From: Nocardioides cavernae
GTDB lineage: Bacteria > Actinomycetota > Actinomycetes > Propionibacteriales > Nocardioidaceae
Reading direction: 5' to 3'
DNA length: 64,000 bases
Assembly: GCF_013410035.1 (NCBI RefSeq)
Contig: NZ_JACCBW010000002.1
Location: 434,001 to 498,000 of the forward strand
Below, in pieces: positions 23,448 to 31,212 of the stretch. Under the pieces are notes generated by a model, which had not been told where the DNA came from, did not search any database, and was given only the letters and a program-made list of their open reading frames with translations. A program made the translations under genes and the position numbers. Every line of letters begins with the position of its first letter. The first letter of the stretch is position 1.

Positions 23448-24065
23448 ATGCCTTCCCAGCAGCCCCAGCAGTCACAGGCGTCGCGGACGCCCGCTCGTCG
23501 CCGCCAGCGCAGCACGCGCCTGGTCGTCGCCGTCGCGCTCCTCGTCGTCGGCGCGGCCCTCGTGGCCGGCGCCCTGGCCTCCGCCTCCACCGTGCTGACC
23601 GCTGTCGCTGCCGTCGTGGCCGTCCTCGCCGGCGCGGCCGCGACCCGCATCACCCACTCCGAGCTCGCGCAGGCGCGTCGCGACGCCGCGCGCGACCGTG
23701 CCGTGCAGGCCCAGGAGTACCGCGCCCTGACGGAGCGCCGTACGTCCGAGAACGCCGCCTTCGCCGCCGACATGCGGCGCCGCATCGCCGAGCGCGAGGA
23801 CGCCATCGGCGTGCTGGAGCAGGCGCTGTCGAGCGCGCAGAAGAACGCCGCCGAGCAGGGCATCAAGCGGGCCCAGGAGAGCCGTCGCGCCGACGCCGCC
23901 GAGCGCGGCCGCGACCTCGCGGAGCAGGGTCGCGACGAGGCCGAGTCGCGCGCCGCCGAGGCGATCGTCCTGGTCGCCGAGCTCGAGGCCGAGATCGACG
24001 TCGTGCGGGCCGAGCTCGACTCCCTGCGCGCCGCCGCCGCACGTCGCGACCACCGCAGCGCCTGA
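23448..24065 (+). CDS. Unknown membrane-anchored coiled-coil protein
   Basis: 205 aa, not recognised as a named family. Gln/Ser-rich and basic N-terminus (about residues 1-24), two adjacent hydrophobic segments (RLVVAVALLVVGAALVAGAL and TVLTAVAAVVAVLAGAAAT, about residues 25-64), then a long charged Ala/Arg/Glu heptad region to the end, predicted coiled coil facing the cytosol. It has its own leaderless-type promoter. It could be a scaffold or envelope-associated protein; no function is inferred. Confidence 0.7.
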   Translation: MPSQQPQQSQASRTPARRRQRSTRLVVAVALLVVGAALVAGALASASTVLTAVAAVVAVLAGAAATRITHSELAQARRDAARDRAVQAQEYRALTERRTSENAAFAADMRRRIAEREDAIGVLEQALSSAQKNAAEQGIKRAQESRRADAAERGRDLAEQGRDEAESRAAEAIVLVAELEAEIDVVRAELDSLRAAAARRDHRSA

Positions 24066-24111
24066 GGTCCCCAGCGCCGCCCCGCCGCACGATGCGGAAG
24101 GATGGCCGCTC

Positions 24112-25212
24112 GTGACCTCCGAGGACAACCGGTTCGAGAGCGACCCCGACGACGCCCTTCCCGAGGATCCCGGGCTGCCCGACGGCTGGGTCGTCGAGGC
24201 CCCCGACGGCGCCGACGACGCCACGGTCGCTCGCCTGACCGAGCTGCTGCGCGGCCATGAGCGGGCCGGTCGCGGCTGGGCCGGCTCGAGTGCCGAGGCG
24301 GTGCTCGTCGAGGTGTCCGAGCGCGGCCTCGCCACGCGCGAGAACCTCGTCGTCCGCGACCCCGACGGGCGGGTCCAGGCATGGGGCAGCGTGCACGACC
24401 GCGCAGAGGGCCGGATGCTCCTCGTCCACGTCGTCGACCGCGCGATCGACGAGCGGATCGCCGACCGGTGCAGCGACGTGCTGTTCGCGTGGGCCGAGGC
24501 ACAGGCGCGTGCGGTGGGTGCCGCGCGCGGGCTCGCCGAGCAGCAGATCGACACCGGGGCCTTCGCCGACGACGAGCGGCAGCACGGCTGGCTCGAGGAC
24601 GCAGGCTTCCGGCGCGTACGCACGTGGTGGCAGATGAGCCGCTCCGTCGAGGCCGACGAGGCCGAGCTCGTCCCCGACCCGGCGCGCTGGGAGCGGCGGG
24701 GCGTCGTCTTCCGCCGCGTCGAGCGCGACGGCGGCCCGGACTCGGGCGGGATGCCCGTGGAGGCCGACCTGCGCGCCGTGCACGACGTGCTCGAGGGCGC
24801 GTTCACCGACCACTTCAACTCGGCCGAGGAGACCTTCCAGGAGTTCATCCACCGGCTCCGGGAGGATCCCGGCCACCGGTGGGACCATTGGTGGATCGCG
24901 GAGATCGTCGACGGCGACGGTGGTGTTCCCGAGCCCGCCGGCGCCCTCGTCGGCACCGTCAGCGAGTCCGCCACCGGACCGGACGGCTCCTACGTCTCCT
25001 ACCTCGGCGTCCTCGAGTCCGCCCGCGGCCGCGGGGTCGCGACCGGCCTGCTCCGCACGATCATCGCCGACGCCGCCGCGCGCGGTCGGGACCGCGTCGG
25101 GCTGGAGGTCGACGCCGACTCACCGACCGGCGCCGACGGCCTCTACACCTCGATGGGCTGGGGGACGAAGTACGTCACCGAGTCCTGGCACAAGGACGTG
25201 ACGGTCCGCTAG
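24112..25212 (+). CDS. Tandem GNAT N-acetyltransferase (MshD-like architecture)
   Basis: 366 aa with two GNAT modules. The C-terminal one (about residues 200-366) is better preserved: YLGVLESARGRGVATGLLRTI carries the acetyl-CoA pyrophosphate-binding RGxGxA pattern, and GADGLYTSMGWG closes it. The N-terminal module (about 20-180) has lost that loop. Mycothiol synthase MshD has the same two-domain plan, but many actinobacteria carry several such proteins, so the mycothiol role is not assigned. GTG 24112. Convergent with the minus-strand ATPase gene, overlapping it by 4 bp at the 3' ends. Confidence 0.7.
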   Translation: MTSEDNRFESDPDDALPEDPGLPDGWVVEAPDGADDATVARLTELLRGHERAGRGWAGSSAEAVLVEVSERGLATRENLVVRDPDGRVQAWGSVHDRAEGRMLLVHVVDRAIDERIADRCSDVLFAWAEAQARAVGAARGLAEQQIDTGAFADDERQHGWLEDAGFRRVRTWWQMSRSVEADEAELVPDPARWERRGVVFRRVERDGGPDSGGMPVEADLRAVHDVLEGAFTDHFNSAEETFQEFIHRLREDPGHRWDHWWIAEIVDGDGGVPEPAGALVGTVSESATGPDGSYVSYLGVLESARGRGVATGLLRTIIADAAARGRDRVGLEVDADSPTGADGLYTSMGWGTKYVTESWHKDVTVR

Positions 25213-26204
25213 CGCAGCGACTCGCGCAGCGCCCTGTGCACCCCCGCCGGGGTCAGCACGCCGAGGAAGGTCGGCCCACGGCGTACGCCGACCATCGGCT
25301 TGTCGTCGCGCAGCATCGCGGCCAGCGCGTCCTCGAGCGAGGAGTCGATGTCGATCGCGGATCCGAGGTCGCCGGTGGACACGCCGTCGAGCGGCTCGAG
25401 GTGCTCCTCGCGCAGCCGGGTGACGGTCAGCGTGCGCAGGCCGCCGGCGCCGACGAAGTCGGCCACCTGCTCGTCCGCGGGGTGCGCGAGCAGCTCGCCC
25501 GGGGTGGCGTACTGCGACAGGCGCCCGCCCCCGGCGAAGACCGCGACGCGGTCGCCCATCCGGATCGCCTCGTCGATGTCGTGGGTCACGAGCACCACGG
25601 TCTTGCCGAGCTCGGCCTGGAGCCGGCGGAACTCGTCCTGCAGCCGGTGCCGGACCACCGGGTCGACGGCGCCGAAGGGCTCGTCCATCAGCAGCACGGG
25701 CGGGTTGGCGGCGAGCGCCCGGGCGACGCCGACGCGCTGGCGCTGACCGCCGGAGAGCTCGTGCGGGTAGCGCCGGGCGTACTGGGCGGGGTCCAGGCCC
25801 ACCGTGTCGAGCAGCTCGTGGGCCCGCTCCCGGGCGGTCGCCTTCGACTCGCCGTAGAGCAGCGGTACGGTCATGACGTTCTGCTCGATGCGCTGGTGGG
25901 GGAACAGGCCGATCTGCTGGATGACGTAGCCGATGCCGCGGCGCAGCTCGACGGGGTCGGCGTCGGTGACGTCCTGGCCGTCGAGCCAGATGCGGCCGGT
26001 GGTCGGCTCGATGAGCCGGTTGATCATCTTGAGCGTCGTGGACTTGCCGCAGCCGGACGGCCCGACGAGGCACACCATCTCGCCCCGCGCGACGTCGAGG
26101 TCGAGCTCGTGGACGGCCACCGTCCCGTCCGGGTAGGTCTTTCCCACGCCCTCGAGCCGGATCATCGACTCGGCCCCCGACTCGCCGCTGCGTGTAGCGT
26201 CCAT
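25209..26204 (-). CDS. Osmoprotectant (betaine/choline/proline-type) ABC transporter ATPase
   Basis: 331 aa. Walker A GPSGCGKSTT near residue 50, signature LSGGQRQRVG, Walker B PVLLMDEPFGAVD, switch His in VTHDIDEAIRM. The IGYVIQQIGLFPH block and a C-terminal CBS-like segment (about 265-331) are typical of OpuCA/OpuAA ATPases. It couples ATP hydrolysis to uptake by the permeases encoded divergently at 26208 and 26974. ATG 26204 has a TATGGT -10 six bp upstream; ATG 26165 (MIRLEG) is a plausible alternative that would free space for the divergent promoter. Confidence 0.88.
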   Translation of the reverse strand: MDATRSGESGAESMIRLEGVGKTYPDGTVAVHELDLDVARGEMVCLVGPSGCGKSTTLKMINRLIEPTTGRIWLDGQDVTDADPVELRRGIGYVIQQIGLFPHQRIEQNVMTVPLLYGESKATARERAHELLDTVGLDPAQYARRYPHELSGGQRQRVGVARALAANPPVLLMDEPFGAVDPVVRHRLQDEFRRLQAELGKTVVLVTHDIDEAIRMGDRVAVFAGGGRLSQYATPGELLAHPADEQVADFVGAGGLRTLTVTRLREEHLEPLDGVSTGDLGSAIDIDSSLEDALAAMLRDDKPMVGVRRGPTFLGVLTPAGVHRALRESLR

Positions 26205-26216
26205 GCGGTGACCATA
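26195..26216. promoter_or_regulatory. Interlocked divergent leaderless promoters
   Basis: Plus strand: TAGCGT (26195-26200) 7 bp before GTG 26208. Minus strand: TATGGT (reverse of 26211-26216) 6 bp before ATG 26204. Each -10 lies inside the first codons of the opposite gene, so polymerase binding would be mutually exclusive. Confidence 0.5.
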
Positions 26217-26906
26217 CTGGGGGCGGCCGCCGAGCCGAGCTGCTACAGCCGGCTGGTCAACGACTGGATCTGCCCGGCCTACGTCACCGATCGCCAGCAG
26301 GAGATCGTGGACGCGACCGTCCAGCACGTCGGCATCACCGTCGTGTCGGTGGTGCTGGGCCTTCTCATCGCGTTCCCGCTCGCGCTGCTGGCACGGCGGC
26401 TGCCGCGGCTCGAGGCGACGATCCTGGCCATCACGACCGGCATCTACACGGTCCCGTCGCTGGCGCTCTTCCCGCTCCTCGTCCCGTTCACCGGCCTGTC
26501 CGCCACGACGGTGGTGATCGGGCTCGCGCTCTACGCCCTCACGATCCTGGTGCGCAGCCTGCTCGAGGGCCTGCGCTCGGTGCCCGACGACGTCCGCGAG
26601 TCCGCGACCGGCCTGGGGTACGGCAGAGGAGCGCTGCTGATGAAGATCGAGCTGCCCCTCGCCCTGCCCGTCGTGATGGCGGGCCTGCGGGTGGCGACGG
26701 TCTCGACGGTCGCGCTCACGACGGTCGGCTCGCTGGTGGCGTACGGCGGGCTCGGCAACCTCATCAAGGACGGCGTGCTGACCAACTTCCGCGCCGAGCT
26801 CTTCACAGCCTCGCTCCTCTGCGTGGTCCTGGCCTTCGTGCTGGACGCCCTGCTCGTGCTCGCCCAACGACTGCTCACGCCGTGGACGAGGGGAGTGCGG
26901 GCATGA
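26208..26906 (+). CDS. Osmoprotectant ABC transporter permease, first subunit
   Basis: 232-aa inner-membrane protein with about six helices. The EAA-type loop ESATGLGYGRGALLMKIELPLALPVVMAGLR (about residues 130-160) contacts the ATPase. N-terminal SRLVNDWICPAYVTDRQQEI precedes the first helix, as in OpuCB/OpuCD-like permeases. GTG 26208 is 3 bp from the divergent ATPase start. Its stop overlaps a 24-codon frame bridging to the second permease gene. Confidence 0.85.
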   Translation: MTILGAAAEPSCYSRLVNDWICPAYVTDRQQEIVDATVQHVGITVVSVVLGLLIAFPLALLARRLPRLEATILAITTGIYTVPSLALFPLLVPFTGLSATTVVIGLALYALTILVRSLLEGLRSVPDDVRESATGLGYGRGALLMKIELPLALPVVMAGLRVATVSTVALTTVGSLVAYGGLGNLIKDGVLTNFRAELFTASLLCVVLAFVLDALLVLAQRLLTPWTRGVRA

Positions 26907-26977
26907 ACACCCCACGCTGTTCTTCGCCTCCCCCGCTCCGCTCCTCCGACGAACAACACCGCGGGGGCCCCGAATGA
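26903..26977 (+). CDS. Possible 24-aa coupling peptide between the two permease genes
   Basis: ATG 26903 overlaps the stop of the first permease (ATGA), and its TGA overlaps the ATG of the second permease at 26974 (again ATGA). The frame encodes a Pro/Ser/Arg-rich peptide beginning MNTPRCSSPPPL and ending EQHRGGPE, with no known domain. Ribosomes could pass from one permease to the next through it. It may be only a coupling device, or chance. Confidence 0.35.
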   Translation: MNTPRCSSPPPLRSSDEQHRGGPE

Positions 26978-27738
26978 GGGTCTTCGGCGACATGTGGCGC
27001 TACCTCTCCGACGGCGCCAACTGGACCGGCGGGGACGGCATCGCCGCGCTGCTGGGCCAGCAGCTCCTGCTCACGCTGACGGCGCTGCTGATGGCGATGG
27101 TCGTCGGCCTGCCGATCGCGCTGTGGCTCGGCCACCTCGGCCGCGGCGGCTTCCTTGCCATCAACATCTCCAACGTCGGCCGGGCGATCCCGACCTTCGC
27201 GCTGCTCGCGCTGCTCGTCGTGGCGCCGTGGCCGGGCACCGACCAGCTCGGGCCCTACGGCCGCGCCGGCCTCGCGACGCTGATCGCGCTCACGCTCTTC
27301 GCGCTGCCCCCGATCATCACGAACTCCTACGTCGCGATGCGCGAGGTCGCGCCCGAGGTCCGCGAGGCGGCGCGCGGCATGGGCATGACGGGCGCGCAGC
27401 GCTTCTGGCAGGTCGAGCTGCCGCTCGGGCTGCCGCTCGTCGTGTCGGGCCTGCGGCTCGCGCTCGTGCAGGTGTGGGCGACCGCGACGATCGCCGCGCT
27501 GGTCGCCGGGCCGGGGCTGGGCCAGATCATCACCGACGGCTTCTTCCGCTCCAACTACGGCAAGGGCATCGCGGGCGCGCTCGTCGTCGCCGCAGTCGCA
27601 CTCGTCCTCGAGCTGCTCGCCGCGCTGGCGCAGCGCGCGGTCGACCCGACCCGCCGCGGCACACCTACGGGTGGTCACACGGACGCACTGTCGGTGACCG
27701 GGGCTACGCTCGACGAGCCCGCCGAACCCGTCGGCTGA
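26974..27738 (+). CDS. Osmoprotectant ABC transporter permease, second subunit
   Basis: 254 aa, about six transmembrane helices. EAARGMGMTGAQRFWQVELPLGLPLVVSGLR (about residues 130-160) is the ATPase-contact loop; NVGRAIPTFALLALL is the conserved early block of OpuCB/OpuCD permeases. Forms the transmembrane pore with the permease at 26208. The hydrophilic Thr/Asp-rich tail after about residue 225 is not conserved in the family. Confidence 0.87.
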   Translation: MRVFGDMWRYLSDGANWTGGDGIAALLGQQLLLTLTALLMAMVVGLPIALWLGHLGRGGFLAINISNVGRAIPTFALLALLVVAPWPGTDQLGPYGRAGLATLIALTLFALPPIITNSYVAMREVAPEVREAARGMGMTGAQRFWQVELPLGLPLVVSGLRLALVQVWATATIAALVAGPGLGQIITDGFFRSNYGKGIAGALVVAAVALVLELLAALAQRAVDPTRRGTPTGGHTDALSVTGATLDEPAEPVG

Positions 27739-27791
27739 CGACGCACATCCGGACACGCGCAGCCCCGGCTGCGGGACACAGAAGGAACACC

Positions 27792-28745
27792 ATGCACATC
27801 GCTCGCTCGCTGGCCGCGGTCCTCGCCGCCGGCGCCCTCGCCCTCACGGGCTGTGCCGGCGACGACCTCGCCGACGACACCAACGCCTCCGACGACAGCA
27901 GCTCGTCCGGGGCCGACAAGGGCTCGCTCACCATCGCGGGCCAGAACTTCCCCGAGGCCACGCTCGTCGCCTCGATGTACGAGCAGCTCCTCGAGGACGC
28001 CGGCTACACGGTCGAGACCAAGCTGGTCGACTCGCGCGACGCCTACATGCCGACCTTCCCCGGCGACGTCGACATCGTCCCGGAGTACGTCGGCGGCATC
28101 GTCAACTTCCTCAACACCCAGGCCAACGGCGACTCGGCGAAGCCCTTCGAGGCCGGCGACGGCCAGCAGCTCGCCGACGACGGCGCCGACCTGCTCGAGG
28201 AGGCCGGCATCGAGCTCCTCGACATCTCCCCGGCGACCGACACCAACGCCTTCTTCGTCACTCAGGACTACTCCGAGTCCGAGGGCGTCACGACGCTCTC
28301 CGACATGGAGGGCAAGAGCGTCGTCCTGGCCGCCGCCCCCGACTGCGAGGGCCGCCTCGACTGCGAGGGCGGGCTGTCCGACGAGTACGGCATCGACGTC
28401 ACCAAGGTCCTCGAGCTCGGCTACGCCTCCGACCAGACCTACCAGTCGGTGATCGACGGTGAGTCCCAGCTCGGTGAGACCTCGACGACTGACGGCACGC
28501 TCGAGTCCCAGGGCCTCGTGGTCCTCGAGGACGACAAGCAGATCCAGCCCGCGCAGAACCTCGTGCCCGCCGTGTCGGCCGAGTTCCTCGCCGAGCACCC
28601 GGACGTCGCCGACATCCTCAACCCGCTGATGGCGGCCCTCACCACGGAGAACCTCACCGAGATGAACGGTCAGATGGCCGTCGACCGGGCCAAGCCGGAG
28701 GACGTCGCCAACGAGTTCCTCACCGCCGAGGGCCTCGTCGGCTAG
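27792..28745 (+). CDS. Osmoprotectant ABC transporter substrate-binding lipoprotein
   Basis: 317 aa. Signal peptide with lipobox LTGC (Cys near residue 19), then an acidic Ser/Asp spacer, then an OpuAC/ProX-type binding domain opening LTIAGQNFPEATLVASMYEQ. Aromatic and acidic residues in DIVPEYVGGIVNFL and SDQTYQSVIDGE match the quaternary-amine-binding group. ATG after AAGGAAC. It ends the permease-permease-binding protein operon, giving a complete importer with the divergent ATPase. Confidence 0.9.
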   Translation: MHIARSLAAVLAAGALALTGCAGDDLADDTNASDDSSSSGADKGSLTIAGQNFPEATLVASMYEQLLEDAGYTVETKLVDSRDAYMPTFPGDVDIVPEYVGGIVNFLNTQANGDSAKPFEAGDGQQLADDGADLLEEAGIELLDISPATDTNAFFVTQDYSESEGVTTLSDMEGKSVVLAAAPDCEGRLDCEGGLSDEYGIDVTKVLELGYASDQTYQSVIDGESQLGETSTTDGTLESQGLVVLEDDKQIQPAQNLVPAVSAEFLAEHPDVADILNPLMAALTTENLTEMNGQMAVDRAKPEDVANEFLTAEGLVG

Positions 28746-28778
28746 TCGTACGCCGACCCGCTCCACCACGCGACACCG

Positions 28779-28814
28779 CGAGCCCCGGACCGCCTGCTGG
28801 CCGTCCGGGGCTCG
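28779..28814 (+). terminator. GC-rich hairpin terminator of the osmoprotectant operon
   Basis: CGAGCCCCGGAC and GTCCGGGGCTCG form a perfect 12-bp stem with a 12-nt loop, 34 bp after the stop codon. No T-tract. Confidence 0.65.
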
Positions 28815-28837
28815 TCGCCGTCCGGACCCTGCCGCTT

Positions 28838-28917
28838 CACCATGGGATGTCGACGAATGGGCACTTCCCCACGTCAACTGACCGAGGGGAGTGCCGGTTG
28901 CCCGGCATCCCATGGTG
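28838..28917. repeat. 80-bp imperfect palindrome between convergent genes
   Basis: Outer arms CACCATGGGATG (28838-28849) and CATCCCATGGTG (28906-28917) pair perfectly; inner arms GGCACTTCCCC and GGGGAGTGCC pair with one mismatch; the centre is GTCAACTGAC. It lies 20 bp from the glycosyltransferase stop. It can act as a bidirectional terminator, but its size and symmetry also fit an intergenic repeat element. Confidence 0.6.
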
Positions 28918-28936
28918 GAGCGTCAGCGCGGACTCG

Positions 28937-30046
28937 TCACACCTCGTGGTCCCGCAGCGCGAGGGCCGCGGGATCCACGGTGGTCTCGTCGACCACCGCG
29001 TGCGGCACCGACAGCCGCCACGCCCCGGTCGCGACGTCCTGCGCCCGGGGCGCCGGTCCGTCCAGGCCTTGCGCCCACTCCATCAGCGCAGTGACCTCGG
29101 CACGGCGGTCCTGCGCCACGAGCCACCCGGCGAGCCGGTGCACCGGCGGCAGCCCGCTGTGCACGAGCGTGCGCCGTCCCCAGAGCTCCAGCACGCCGGA
29201 GCGCAGCAGCCGCCACCACTCGGGCGTGCAGCCGGGCACGAGCAGGAAGTAGCGCCAGAGGTCGCCCGCCAGGACGCGGTCCACGAAGACGGACTCGACC
29301 TCGGGCGACCCGTGCGCACGCACCGAGGCGAGCGACATCCGCTTGGTCTCCCAGCGGTCCGCCAGGTCCTGCACCGAGGACGCCCGGGTCTGGGTGATCG
29401 ACCCCTCCCGGATGCGCCAGCGGTAGACCACCTCGTCCAGCACGTCGAACGAGCCGTCGAGGTAGGACCGCGTCGTCGTGGGCTGGTCCTCGTACCTCAC
29501 GCCCTCGGGCCAGGCCAGGCCCGCCGCGTCCCAGAACGACCGCCGCCACACCTTGTTCCAGGCGAACACGTCGCCCAGGATCTCGGGACGGTCCTCGACC
29601 CGGGCCCCGCGCAGCGGCCGGTGCAGCCGGCGCATCCAGGGCGGCTCGACCATCCCGTCCGCCTCCCAGCGCACGATCGACCCGGTCGCGAAGTCGGAGC
29701 CCGAGTCGCGCAGCGCGCCGAGCAGGTCGGCGTACGCCGTCGCGGGCAGCACGTCGTCGGAGTCGAGGAACGCCAGGAAGTCGCCCCGCACGTGCTGCAC
29801 CCCGAGGTTGCGGGCGGCGCCGAGGCCGCCGTTGACGGAGTGCACCACGCTGATCCGGTTGTCCCGGCGGGCCCACCCGTCGGCGATGTCGCCGGTGCGG
29901 TCGGTGCTGCCGTCGTCGACGATCACCGCCTCCCAGCGGGTGTGCGTCTGGGCCAGCAGCGACCGGACGCAGTCGTCGAGGTAGTCCTCCACCCCCCAGG
30001 CGGGGATCACCACGCCGAGGAGGGGAGCCCGGGAGAACAGCCGCAT
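28937..30046 (-). CDS. Glycosyltransferase family 2
   Basis: 369 aa. N-terminal GT-A domain: VVIPAWGVEDYLDDCVRSL, then AVIVDDGSTDRTG (UDP-sugar-binding Asp), GLGAARNLGVQHV and the metal-binding DxD in FLDSDDVLP (about residue 95). The C-terminal half is variable and may position the acceptor. Probable role in extracellular polysaccharide or glycolipid synthesis at the cytosolic membrane face. Divergent from the sulfotransferase gene at 30103. Confidence 0.85.
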   Translation of the reverse strand: MRLFSRAPLLGVVIPAWGVEDYLDDCVRSLLAQTHTRWEAVIVDDGSTDRTGDIADGWARRDNRISVVHSVNGGLGAARNLGVQHVRGDFLAFLDSDDVLPATAYADLLGALRDSGSDFATGSIVRWEADGMVEPPWMRRLHRPLRGARVEDRPEILGDVFAWNKVWRRSFWDAAGLAWPEGVRYEDQPTTTRSYLDGSFDVLDEVVYRWRIREGSITQTRASSVQDLADRWETKRMSLASVRAHGSPEVESVFVDRVLAGDLWRYFLLVPGCTPEWWRLLRSGVLELWGRRTLVHSGLPPVHRLAGWLVAQDRRAEVTALMEWAQGLDGPAPRAQDVATGAWRLSVPHAVVDETTVDPAALALRDHEV

Positions 30047-30054
30047 ACCGGCGG

Positions 30055-30095
30055 ACCCTAGGACATTCGGGGGCGCGCGTCCGCGCCGGTAGGCT
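30055..30095. promoter_or_regulatory. Divergent -10 boxes for glycosyltransferase and sulfotransferase genes
   Basis: Minus strand TAGGGT (reverse of 30055-30060) lies 8 bp before ATG 30046; plus strand TAGGCT (30090-30095) lies 7 bp before GTG 30103. Both predict leaderless mRNAs. Confidence 0.45.
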
Positions 30096-30102
30096 GCCCG
30101 CC

Positions 30103-31212
30103 GTGACCGAGCAGCCCAGAGCGATCGACGAGATGAACCCCGACGGAGTGCCGCGCAAGGTCCTCTTCGTCGCCGGGGCCGGGCGCAGCGGCACGAGCAC
30201 GCTCGCCGGGATCGTGTCCAAGCTCGGCATGCACGTGCCGCTCCCCGAGGTGCCGCCGGACGACTCCAACCCGCGCGGGTTCAGCGAGCCGCAGTGGGTC
30301 GTCGACGTGCACGACGAGTGGCTGAAGGAGGCGCTGGTCCAGGTCAGCGACAGCCGACCCGGCGCCTGGTTCGAGACCGGCCGCATCTGCAGCCGCGAGC
30401 CCGCCCGGATCCGGGTGAGCGAGTGGCTCGAGCCGCACTTCGCCGAACACCCCGAGCTGGTCGTCAAGGACCCGCGGCTGAGCTGGTTCCTCGGCCTGTG
30501 GCGGGTCGCCGCGATCCGCACCGGCGCGACCCCCGTCTTCGCCACGATGCTGCGCCCGCCGGCCGAGGTCGTCGGGTCGAAGCAGAAGTACTACGCCAAC
30601 AAGCTCGGCTCGGCCCACCTCGCCGCGAGCTGGGTCAACATGCTGCTCCACACCGAGCGCGCCACCCGGCCGGCGGAGGGCGACGGCGGCCGCGTGTTCG
30701 TCCGCTACGAGGACCTGCTCACCGACTGGGTGCGGACCACCACCGCCCTCGGGCACGCCCTCGACCTCCAGACGATCATCCACACGCGCAGCGACCAGAT
30801 CCGCGAGGTGCACCGCTTCATCGACCCCAACCTGAGGCGGGTCACCTCGACGCTCGACGACCTCGCGCTGCCCGCGCGGCTGCACGACCTCACCGCCGAG
30901 ACGTGGGAGCAGCTCAACAAGCTGGCCGACGAGGGCGGCGACACCCCCGACGCCCACGCGACGTTCGACCAGCTCCGCGAGGCGTACGTCGACCTCTACG
31001 AGGAGGCCGAGGCGATCAGCCGCTCGACGGCCGAGCACGCCCGCCACCAGGCCCGCCGCCGGGCGCTGGCGGAGGCCGAGGCCGCGGAGCCGACCCGCTC
31101 GCTCGCGGACCGGGTGCCCCACGACGTGCGTGCCGCCATCCCCCCGTCGGTGCGCCGAGGCGTACGCCGGGCGCTGGGGCGCGAGCGCGACGCGACCGGG
31201 GGCGATCGGTGA
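30103..31212 (+). CDS. Sulfotransferase family protein
   Basis: 369 aa. LFVAGAGRSGTSTLAGIVSKL (about residues 22-42) is the PAPS 5'-phosphosulfate loop. A second conserved stretch, FATMLRPPAEVVGSKQKYY (about 145-165), corresponds to the 3'-phosphate-binding block. The C-terminal 90 residues are a charged helical tail. Its stop overlaps the next gene (GTGA). With its glycosyltransferase neighbours it suggests sulfation of a surface glycan; the acceptor is unknown. Confidence 0.8.
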   Translation: MTEQPRAIDEMNPDGVPRKVLFVAGAGRSGTSTLAGIVSKLGMHVPLPEVPPDDSNPRGFSEPQWVVDVHDEWLKEALVQVSDSRPGAWFETGRICSREPARIRVSEWLEPHFAEHPELVVKDPRLSWFLGLWRVAAIRTGATPVFATMLRPPAEVVGSKQKYYANKLGSAHLAASWVNMLLHTERATRPAEGDGGRVFVRYEDLLTDWVRTTTALGHALDLQTIIHTRSDQIREVHRFIDPNLRRVTSTLDDLALPARLHDLTAETWEQLNKLADEGGDTPDAHATFDQLREAYVDLYEEAEAISRSTAEHARHQARRRALAEAEAAEPTRSLADRVPHDVRAAIPPSVRRGVRRALGRERDATGGDR

